From: Planctomycetota bacterium
Lineage (GTDB): Bacteria > Planctomycetota > B15-G4
Assembly: GCA_020638905.1 (NCBI GenBank)
Contig: JACKHP010000016.1
Span: 1-64,000, forward strand
DNA length: 64,000 bases
Direction: 5' to 3'
The notes beneath the pieces are model-generated. The model worked only from the letters and a program-made list of their open reading frames with translations, did not search any database and had not been told where the DNA came from. The position numbers and the translations under genes were made by a program. The number at the start of each line of letters is the position of its first letter. The first letter of the stretch is position 1. Positions 57,686 through 64,000 of the stretch are shown one piece after another.

Positions 57686-57768
57686 CGGATCCTGGGGCGA
57701 AGGGAGCCAGCGTGGCAGGATGCAAACGGGACGACCATTTCCGCTCCGGATCCAGACTTCCGGATCCA
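57686..57768. repeat. Three CGGATCC copies, two within a 10-bp direct repeat
   Basis: CGGATCC occurs at 57686-57692, 57747-57753 and 57761-57767. The last two lie in identical TCCGGATCCA decamers (57745-57754, 57759-57768) 14 bp apart. They lie upstream of the electron-transfer cluster promoter. Confidence 0.45.
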
Positions 57769-57793
57769 CGATGCGACACCGCCTTCCGAGGCA

Positions 57794-57803
57794 GCCCATG
57801 GGC
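57794..57803. promoter_or_regulatory. Distal GCCCATGGGC palindrome
   Basis: Perfect 10-bp palindrome, 42 bp upstream of a second, nearly identical one. Confidence 0.45.
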
Positions 57804-57835
57804 CCGAAATCAGGGACTTGGAGCATTTTTCTTCC

Positions 57836-57845
57836 GCCCTTGGGC
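57836..57845. promoter_or_regulatory. Proximal GCCCTTGGGC palindrome next to -35 box
   Basis: Matches the distal palindrome except at the two central bases and ends 1 bp before the TTGATC -35 box. Separation of 42 bp (four helical turns) suits two dimers on one DNA face. Confidence 0.5.
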
Positions 57846-57846
57846 A

Positions 57847-57875
57847 TTGATCGGCCGAAGATAAAGAGATAAGAT
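57847..57875 (+). promoter_or_regulatory. Strong sigma-70-like promoter of electron-transfer cluster
   Basis: TTGATC (57847-57852), 17-nt spacer, TAAGAT (57870-57875), in the most AT-rich stretch of the window. The expected start would give a leader of about 22 nt before the barrel ATG. Confidence 0.65.
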
Positions 57876-57904
57876 GGTCAGCATTCCCATGATCGGGGAT
57901 CGAC

Positions 57905-59431
57905 ATGGCCGACGCAGAGCACGACGGACCGCTCTCCCTCCTCTCGCTCTCGGGTGCGACCTGGCTCGCGACCTGCGCCGCGGCAGGAAGTATCTTTCTC
58001 TCGGGATGCGCCGCTCCCCGATCCACCACCCTCGCGGCCGGGTCGACCACGACCTGGCCCCCGGTGGTGAGCGACGACGCCGCGATCGCCGCCTCCGATG
58101 AACCTGGCGCCTCCCTCGACGCCTCCTCTTCGACGATCGACGAGGCGGCGGCCGAGACGAGCGGCGAGCCCGCGACCGGCGCGGCCGCCGAAGCGCCGGA
58201 ATCGAAGGTCAAGGGCAACGTCTCGCTGCGCGCCCGCCGCCGCTGGACGGGCGACAGCCGCGATCTCGACCTCTACGGCCTGCTCTCGGTCGACGTCGGC
58301 GACGAATCGAAGGACGACGTCACGGCGCACGTCCTGGGCCGCGTGGCCTGGGACGTCGACGGCCGCAACGGCGACGACTCGGGCACCTTCTCGAGCATCG
58401 ACGACTCCTACGACAGCCGCCTCACCGAGCGCCTCTACGACGCCTGGATCGACGTCCACCGGGTCGGCCCGTTCAAGACCATGCGCGTCGGTCGCCAGAC
58501 GCTGTGGGAGACGCCCGAGCTGGTGGTCTTCGACGGCGGACGGGTCGACACCGAGGAGTTCGGCCCGCTGCGCATCTCGGGCGGCGCCTACGCCGGCCAG
58601 ACGTCGCACGAGTTCGAGTCGTCCCCCCGGCAGGACGCGGTCTACGGCGTCTTCGCGCAGACGCGTCCCTGGCAGGGCTCGCGCGTGCGCCTCGACGCCA
58701 TGCACCTGCGCGACGACACGTCCGACGCGGGCAAGCTGCGCAACGACTTCGTGGGCATGAACGTCTGGCAGAGCGTCGGGGAGAACCTGCGCCTGCACGG
58801 CGAGTACACGCGGCTCGAGAACCACTCGCGCGACGCGCAGGTCGACGGCACGTGGTACGACGCCGAGAACGACTTCATGGCGCAGCTCTCCTACAAGGAG
58901 TTCCTGCAGCCCCAGGCGCGGCGCGTGACCGAGCTCGACCCGTACTTCACGGTGCTCGGCGAGTACGCGCCCTACCACCAGAGCCGCATGCTCCTGAGCA
59001 AGGGCTTCGACGACGACTTCACCGTCGAGGCCGGCACCGACGTGCGTCGCCTCGCCGACGGCTCCGACGAGGGCCCGTTCAACCGCGAGTTCCAGCGCTG
59101 GTTCGCGACGGGCACGATCCACTACCCGGAGCAGCTCGACGTCTCGGTCACCGGCGAGGTGTGGGACGGCGACGGCGAGGGGACCTCGACCTGGGGCCTC
59201 GACGCCACCAAGCAGGCCACCGACGCGCTGCGCGTGTCCGCCGGCTCCTACTACTCGCTCTTCAAGAGCGACTATCTGCTCGACTCCGAGCGCGAACACG
59301 TGCGCACCTACTACCTGCGCATCAAGCAGCAGCTCGACCCGGCCTCGACGTTCTCGCTCGGATACGAGTACGAGGACGCCGACTTCCAGAACCTCCAGAC
59401 GCTCACGGCGAAGATGACATGGCGCTTCTGA
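57905..59431 (+). CDS. Outer-membrane beta-barrel of a porin-cytochrome conduit
   Basis: 508 residues. The N-terminus has a lipobox-like SIFLSGC (Cys35) and an Ala/Ser/Glu-rich linker to about residue 95. The rest alternates amphipathic strands and ends in MTWRF, the C-terminal aromatic of outer-membrane barrels (KVKGNVSLRARRRW, AWIDVHRVGPFKTMRVGRQT, FNREFQRWFATGTIHYPEQL, TFSLGYEYEDADFQNLQTLT). It would insulate the multihaem chain across the outer membrane, as MtrB or OmbB do. No homology to MtrB is evident by eye, so the role comes from gene order. GGGGA 5 nt before the ATG. The next gene starts within its last codons. Confidence 0.75.
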   Translation: MADAEHDGPLSLLSLSGATWLATCAAAGSIFLSGCAAPRSTTLAAGSTTTWPPVVSDDAAIAASDEPGASLDASSSTIDEAAAETSGEPATGAAAEAPESKVKGNVSLRARRRWTGDSRDLDLYGLLSVDVGDESKDDVTAHVLGRVAWDVDGRNGDDSGTFSSIDDSYDSRLTERLYDAWIDVHRVGPFKTMRVGRQTLWETPELVVFDGGRVDTEEFGPLRISGGAYAGQTSHEFESSPRQDAVYGVFAQTRPWQGSRVRLDAMHLRDDTSDAGKLRNDFVGMNVWQSVGENLRLHGEYTRLENHSRDAQVDGTWYDAENDFMAQLSYKEFLQPQARRVTELDPYFTVLGEYAPYHQSRMLLSKGFDDDFTVEAGTDVRRLADGSDEGPFNREFQRWFATGTIHYPEQLDVSVTGEVWDGDGEGTSTWGLDATKQATDALRVSAGSYYSLFKSDYLLDSEREHVRTYYLRIKQQLDPASTFSLGYEYEDADFQNLQTLTAKMTWRF

Positions 59432-60447
59432 AGCAATCGATGCGAACGTTGCGAGGCGTCAACACGACGCTGTGCGTCGTGCTCGCCGTCGCTGTCACCG
59501 GCTGCGTCCTGTTCGAGCAGCTCGGATTCATGGATGCGGACGTGGCCTTCCCGCACGCGCTGCACGTCGACGCGGGCCTGGGTTGCGAGGACTGCCACGC
59601 CGGCGCGAGCGCGGGCGAGTACGTCCACGCCGAGGCCGCCACCTGCGCGATGTGCCACGAGGACATCGACGCCGAGCAGCCCGACGCGACGCGTCACTCG
59701 ACGAACGTCCTGGCGGCGGCCCTGGCGGCCGAGGCCGAGCGTCCGGCGCGCACCGAAGACGTGCAGTTCAGCCACGCGCCCCACGCCAAGGCCGGACTCG
59801 CGTGCGCCGACTGCCACGGTGACGTGGCCTCGTCGACCACGCTGGCGACGGTCGAGCGTCCCGAGCGCATGGCCGACTGCACGACGTGCCACACCGAACG
59901 GCAGGCACCCACCGAGTGCCGCACGTGCCACGCGGTGATCGACACGACCGTGAAGCCCGCGACGCACGCCGCGGCCTGGACGAAGCGTCACGGCCAGGTG
60001 TTCCGCGCCGACACGGGGGCCACGGTCGACAACTGCTCGCTGTGCCACACGCAGTCGAGCTGCACCCAGTGCCACAAGGACAACCCGCCGTCGAGCCACG
60101 ACAACGCCTGGCGGCTGCGCGCCCACGGCATCGCCGCCTCGATGGACCGTGACTCGTGCGCCGCCTGCCACACGACCGACTCGTGCCAGCGCTGCCACGA
60201 GGAGAGCCGACCGATCAGCCACATCGGCACCTTCGCAGCGCCGCGCGACACGCACTGCTTCGGCTGTCACTTCCCCGTGCAGGACAACACCTGCGCGGTC
60301 TGCCACAAGGGCACGCCGAGCCACTTCGACGCGACCCCGCTGCCCGACAACCACAGCCCCGGCCTGAACTGCCGGCAGTGCCACGGCGTCGACGTGAAGC
60401 TGCCCCACGTCGACAACGGCTCCTCCTGCATCCTGTGCCACAAGTGA
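59419..60447 (+). CDS. 13-haem c-type cytochrome (probably periplasmic side)
   Basis: 342 residues with thirteen CXXCH sites between residue 56 (CEDCH) and 337 (CILCH), about one haem per 22 residues in that span, plus many free His as distal ligands. The signal has a hydrophobic core and lipobox-like VTGC (Cys29), so it may be lipid-anchored. The start is ambiguous: ATG 59419 overlaps the barrel gene by 13 nt, while ATG 59440 lies 8 nt after it; both have a weak GAAG. In Geobacter-type (OmbB-OmaB-OmcB) conduits the middle gene encodes the periplasmic octahaem cytochrome; here it would have 13. Confidence 0.88.
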   Translation: MALLKQSMRTLRGVNTTLCVVLAVAVTGCVLFEQLGFMDADVAFPHALHVDAGLGCEDCHAGASAGEYVHAEAATCAMCHEDIDAEQPDATRHSTNVLAAALAAEAERPARTEDVQFSHAPHAKAGLACADCHGDVASSTTLATVERPERMADCTTCHTERQAPTECRTCHAVIDTTVKPATHAAAWTKRHGQVFRADTGATVDNCSLCHTQSSCTQCHKDNPPSSHDNAWRLRAHGIAASMDRDSCAACHTTDSCQRCHEESRPISHIGTFAAPRDTHCFGCHFPVQDNTCAVCHKGTPSHFDATPLPDNHSPGLNCRQCHGVDVKLPHVDNGSSCILCHK

Positions 60448-60518
60448 ACGGCCACACTGACCCCAGCACGCCTTCCCCCGATGCGGACTCCGCCCGCGTC
60501 GCCCCATTGAGGATCGTC

Positions 60519-63425
60519 ATGAACACCTCGTCGAACGGACACGCACGTCTCCGGACGATCGCGAGCGTGGTCTTCCTGGCAGGGCTCGTCCTGCTCTCCT
60601 CCACCGGCTGCCAGCGCGGCCCCAAGGGTTCGAAGGGCAAGGCCGGTGACCCGGCCGCCCCGCCCGATCCCACGCCGACCGACAGCGTCGTCGCCGAGGC
60701 CGACGACGCTCCCGAGCTGATCATCACCGTGCTCGGCCTCGAGGGCGCCACCGGCGCCGGCGGCGCGTTCATGCCCGGCGACAGTTTCGGCGTCAACTTC
60801 ACGCTCACCAAGGACGACGGCGGCGACTGGGGCATCGACGAGCTCGACCGCCTGCGCATCCTGGTCGCCGGTCCGACGTTCGACTACGCCCCGATCTTCG
60901 CCGAGGCCACCGACGTCCAGACCGCGGCGGTGAAGAACGCCGACGGCTCGTACACGTACACCTACCCGACGCCGATCCCCGACACGTACCGCGCGCCGCT
61001 CAACGACACGACGGCGTTCGGCGCCGACGACGGCGAGCTCCAGGGGCAGGCCCTTCTGGCCGGCACCTACACCGTCGGCATGTACGGCCGCTGGCCGTAC
61101 ACCGTCGAGGGCACGACGTTCCGCTCGATCGGCAACGTGACCTACGACTTCCTGCTCGGCGACGGCGCCGTCATGTCGCATCGCGAGGTCGTCACGCAGC
61201 AGAACTGCAACGCGTGCCACTCCGACCTGCAGGCCCACGGTGGGCAGCGCAAGGAGATCGGCCTGTGCCTGCTGTGCCACACCAACGGTGCAGAGGACAA
61301 GAACACCGGCGGCGCGACGCCCGGCGTCACCATCTCGATGGCGACGATGATCCACCGCATCCACAACGGCGCGCACCTGCCGTCGGTGAACGGCGTCACG
61401 ACGAACCCCGACGGGACGCGCGACTACACCGCCGACCCCGTGCCGTACGAGATGCTCGGCTTCAGCCCGACGCCCGTCGACTTCTCGGACATCATGTTCC
61501 CGCTCTGGCCGAACCTCGCCTACCCGATGCCGAAGGACATGGGCTACAGCGATCTCGACGCCGACGCCAAGGCCGCCGAGGACGCGATCCGCCGCGGCGT
61601 GACGGCCTGCGACAAGTGCCACGGTGACCCCGACGGCGACGGCCCCGACGCCGCGCCCGCCCAGGGCATGCTGGCCTACCAGCAGCCGACGCGCAACGTG
61701 TGCGGCTCGTGCCACGACGACATCGTCTGGGAGTACCCGTACAGCGCCAACAAGGAAGACCCGATGCCGGCGCAGGAGAACGACTCGAACTGCGTGGTCT
61801 GCCACGCGGAGTCGGGCTCCTCCCTGGCCGTGCGCGACGCGCACCTGCACCCGCTGCTCGACCCCGACCAGAACCCCGGCCTGCACATGGACATCACGGG
61901 CGTCCAGGCGATGGGCGCGGGCTTCGGCGCATCGGCCGTCCAGCCGGGTGACGTGCTCGAGGTGACGCTCACGATCACCGACGACGACGACATGGACGTC
62001 GACCTGGCCGACGTGGCCTCGATGAGCGTGGCCGTGTCCGGTCCCACGTCGAACATGAACCTGATCACCCAGGGCAGCTTCCCGAAGGGCCGGCTGGTCG
62101 GCGACCCGCCGTACACGACGACCCTGCCCCAGCTGATCCAGTACGAGCCGTCGGGCGTCGGCACGGCGGGCGACGACGTGATCACGACCGATCGCATGCC
62201 GCTCTGGGACGACTACGGCGTGGCGACGACGGTGTACGTGGTCACGGGCAAGGTCGCCCCGGCGGTCGACGACGTGCTGGCCGTGGACGCGTTCGCCCCG
62301 GCGAACTACATCGACCTCGCCGACGCCACGGGCTTCGAGCGCGATCAGCTGATCGTGATCGACGAGGGCAACCCCGAGGAGGAGTACCTGGTCATCCAGT
62401 ACGTCGACGGCGACCGGCTGTGGTTCGGCTCGCTCGCGTCGACCAGCTACCCGATCGGTCTGGCCTTCGACCACGACGCGGACGCCACGGTGGCGGCGGT
62501 CGAGGTCGACAAGCTGACGGTCACGGACGACTACACCGTCGATGCCGAGAACGGCGAGATCGAGGAGGTCCCGGCGAGCGACAGCATCCCCGACGGCGCG
62601 GTCGTCCTGTGCACGTACACGACCGACTTCAGGATGCCGTTCACCTACGGCATCGCGCTGAACGGTTCGCCCGACCTGGGCGAGGCGGCCGGCGACTGGT
62701 CGGGACTCGACCTGCTGGGCGGCACGTACCGCGTGCTCTTCTGGGGCTACCGCAACGTGAAGGTCGACCTCTACGACGAGACCCAGACCTACCGCGGCAA
62801 CACCGACAGCACGCCCTTCGAGTTCCTCTTCGGTGATGCCACGGCTCCCGAGCCGTGGGAGCTCATCAGCGATCCCACGAACTGCTATCGCTGCCACGAC
62901 CAGATCCTGTTCCACGGTTCGGGACGCGGCGGCGTCGACACCTGCCTCATGTGCCACGGCACGGCGGGATCGGAAGATCGTCCTCCGTACGTGGCGGCGA
63001 ACGCGCCGGCCACCACGGGGGTCACGATCGACTTCCGCGAGATGCTCCACAAGATCCACATGGGCGAGGAGCTCACCAACGCGTCGGACTACACCGTGGT
63101 CGGCTTCGGCCAGGGCTATCCGAACAACTACAGCGAGCACCAGTACGCCGAGGTGGCCTTCCCGGCCTTCCCCGACGGCGTGAAGGCCTGCTTCATGTGC
63201 CACGGCGACACCAACGAGTCGTGGTACACGCCGGGCGCGCGCAAGCACCCCGACGCCACGCTCCCGACGCGCAACTGGGGCGTCACCTGCGGATCGTGCC
63301 ACGACAGCGACGCGGCCCACGCCCACATCGACGCGAACACCGCGCCGTCGGGCGGCGAGTCGTGCGCCGTCTGCCACGCCGACGGCAAGATCGAGCCGGT
63401 GCAGGTGGCCCACAAGGTCCGCTGA
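60519..63425 (+). CDS. OmcA/MtrC-family decahaem outer-surface cytochrome
   Basis: 968 residues, lipoprotein signal (LLSSTGC, Cys33). Four-domain layout of MtrC: beta domain I (about 65-225), pentahaem domain II (CXXCH at 230, 250, 364, 395, 425), beta domain III (about 450-780), pentahaem domain IV (789, 809, 891, 924, 949). Spacing within the two pentahaem sets is alike, reflecting internal duplication. VMSHREVVTQQNCNACHSDL and MIHRIHNGAHLP / MLHKIHMGEEL are family hallmarks. It is longer than MtrC (about 670) because domain III is enlarged. It would pass electrons to minerals, other cells or electrodes at the cell surface. GAGGA 5 nt before ATG. Confidence 0.94.
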   Translation: MNTSSNGHARLRTIASVVFLAGLVLLSSTGCQRGPKGSKGKAGDPAAPPDPTPTDSVVAEADDAPELIITVLGLEGATGAGGAFMPGDSFGVNFTLTKDDGGDWGIDELDRLRILVAGPTFDYAPIFAEATDVQTAAVKNADGSYTYTYPTPIPDTYRAPLNDTTAFGADDGELQGQALLAGTYTVGMYGRWPYTVEGTTFRSIGNVTYDFLLGDGAVMSHREVVTQQNCNACHSDLQAHGGQRKEIGLCLLCHTNGAEDKNTGGATPGVTISMATMIHRIHNGAHLPSVNGVTTNPDGTRDYTADPVPYEMLGFSPTPVDFSDIMFPLWPNLAYPMPKDMGYSDLDADAKAAEDAIRRGVTACDKCHGDPDGDGPDAAPAQGMLAYQQPTRNVCGSCHDDIVWEYPYSANKEDPMPAQENDSNCVVCHAESGSSLAVRDAHLHPLLDPDQNPGLHMDITGVQAMGAGFGASAVQPGDVLEVTLTITDDDDMDVDLADVASMSVAVSGPTSNMNLITQGSFPKGRLVGDPPYTTTLPQLIQYEPSGVGTAGDDVITTDRMPLWDDYGVATTVYVVTGKVAPAVDDVLAVDAFAPANYIDLADATGFERDQLIVIDEGNPEEEYLVIQYVDGDRLWFGSLASTSYPIGLAFDHDADATVAAVEVDKLTVTDDYTVDAENGEIEEVPASDSIPDGAVVLCTYTTDFRMPFTYGIALNGSPDLGEAAGDWSGLDLLGGTYRVLFWGYRNVKVDLYDETQTYRGNTDSTPFEFLFGDATAPEPWELISDPTNCYRCHDQILFHGSGRGGVDTCLMCHGTAGSEDRPPYVAANAPATTGVTIDFREMLHKIHMGEELTNASDYTVVGFGQGYPNNYSEHQYAEVAFPAFPDGVKACFMCHGDTNESWYTPGARKHPDATLPTRNWGVTCGSCHDSDAAHAHIDANTAPSGGESCAVCHADGKIEPVQVAHKVR

Positions 63426-63434
63426 CAGTCACAC

Positions 63435-63463
63435 GAGGGGAGCGGCGCACACCCGCTCCCCTC
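63435..63463 (+). terminator. Perfect hairpin after decahaem cytochrome gene
   Basis: An 11-bp perfect stem (GAGGGGAGCGG with CCGCTCCCCTC) and a 7-nt loop, 10 nt after the stop. There is no T-run, so it may be a factor-dependent terminator or mRNA 3'-stabiliser. Confidence 0.55.
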
Positions 63464-63504
63464 CCGGAACGGAACGGTGCGGGACGCACCGGAGGACCCC
63501 GACG

Positions 63505-64000
63505 GTGAAGACCTCCACGCGACACGACCGACGCGCGACGCACGAGTCGACGGGCCTGCTCCCGTCGACCGGCGCGGCCACGCTCGGACTCGCGCTCGCG
63601 ACGTGGGCCTGGCTGTCGGGCGGTGCTCCCGCGCCCCATCAGGATGCGGAGGTTCCGTTCCTCGGGCAGGTCGCGAAGACGGACGTGGTCGCCGCCGACC
63701 TGCTCGTCGGCCCGGCCGCCGACCGTGGCGTCTCGTCGCTCGACGACGACGGCACGATCGCGCGGCCGCGCCTTCTCCCCGCGCCTCCCGCGACGCGCGA
63801 GCATCCCGCCGAAGACCCCACCGGACGCGCGCCGCGCGCCGGCACCGAACGCGCCTTCCTCGACGCGTTCCTCGCGCTCTCCGCGACGCGCCCCGACGGA
63901 CTCGACCTCGGGTTCGCACGCGAGGTGCTGTCCGACGGACATCCCCGCGCCGAGAAGTTCGCGCTCCTGCGCGCGCTCGACACGACCCACGCGCCCGCCC
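63505..64000 (+). CDS. Unrecognised exported or membrane protein (C-terminus cut off)
   Basis: GTG start with GGAGG 9 nt upstream; 165 residues are in the window. A basic N-terminus is followed by a hydrophobic stretch (about 21-36, AATLGLALATWAWLSGG) and a Pro/Ala/Asp-rich segment, then helical sequence (RAFLDAFLALSATRPDGLDL, EKFALLRALD) that might begin a HEAT-like repeat region. It is in line with the electron-transfer cluster but separated from it by the hairpin. No function assigned. Confidence 0.6.
   Translation, partial: MKTSTRHDRRATHESTGLLPSTGAATLGLALATWAWLSGGAPAPHQDAEVPFLGQVAKTDVVAADLLVGPAADRGVSSLDDDGTIARPRLLPAPPATREHPAEDPTGRAPRAGTERAFLDAFLALSATRPDGLDLGFAREVLSDGHPRAEKFALLRALDTTHAPA

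Noticed and set aside
57875..58101. Alternative frame starting ATG at 57874 (75 codons)
   Set aside because: Arg-rich and overlapping the barrel gene's signal sequence; the barrel frame has the Shine-Dalgarno, signal peptide and long conserved continuation.

Overview
The window reads as chromosomal DNA of a very GC-rich Gram-negative bacterium, most probably a deep-branching member of Planctomycetota. The pointers are: three large Ser/Thr kinases with DWG instead of DFG, fused through a membrane segment to WD40 repeats; an ECF sigma factor of the planctomycete-rich PF07638 type; a CXXCH/PA14 protein coupled to a sorbosone-dehydrogenase-like protein with a ThuA domain; four secreted seven-bladed FG-GAP proteins; and a C-terminal 'NGTSRDVDADGIPDEC' motif. 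No sequence search was run, so the phylum is an inference. No rRNA, tRNA, CRISPR array, transposase or integrase was seen.

Layout. 1-8.9 kb (minus): a truncated membrane-anchored protein and two tandem paralogous WD40 kinases with duplicated promoters. 9.0-14.3 kb (plus): a penta-CXXCH lipoprotein translationally coupled to a dehydrogenase/ThuA protein. 14.3-17.7 kb (minus): two tandem FG-GAP paralogues. 17.8-22.8 kb (plus): ABC-2 exporter (ATPase, permease) coupled to a terpene-cyclase-fold protein, then a sulfotransferase. 23.9-25.4 kb (minus): a third FG-GAP protein. 25.5-37.2 kb: an AddA/AddB-type helicase-nuclease pair, split by a third WD40 kinase on the opposite strand and by a small gene. 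37.3-44.7 kb: a PAP2-ArnT fusion, divergent from a secreted PQQ-type sugar dehydrogenase and a membrane glycosyltransferase. 44.7-47.6 kb: small lipoprotein(s), release factor 3 and an FMN reductase. 47.6-54.3 kb (minus): an overlapping four-gene operon, FG-GAP / CobN-like chelatase / TolQ-ExbB-like channel / DUF2149-like protein. 54.4-57.7 kb (plus): methyltransferase, TauE-type exporter, zinc dehydrogenase and ECF sigma factor. 57.9-64 kb (plus): outer-membrane beta-barrel, 13-heme cytochrome, decaheme OmcA/MtrC-type lipoprotein and a truncated membrane protein.

Two systems stand out. The last block has the gene order of a porin-cytochrome extracellular electron-transfer conduit (barrel, periplasmic multiheme, outer-surface multiheme), preceded by a strong promoter and two matching palindromes. 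The 47.6-54.3 kb operon resembles the HmuS-type (CobN-like) plus ExbB-like plus DUF2149 haem-processing modules of Bacteroidota, but is led by an FG-GAP propeller instead of a TonB receptor, and its chelatase has lost the usual GKHG-type motif.
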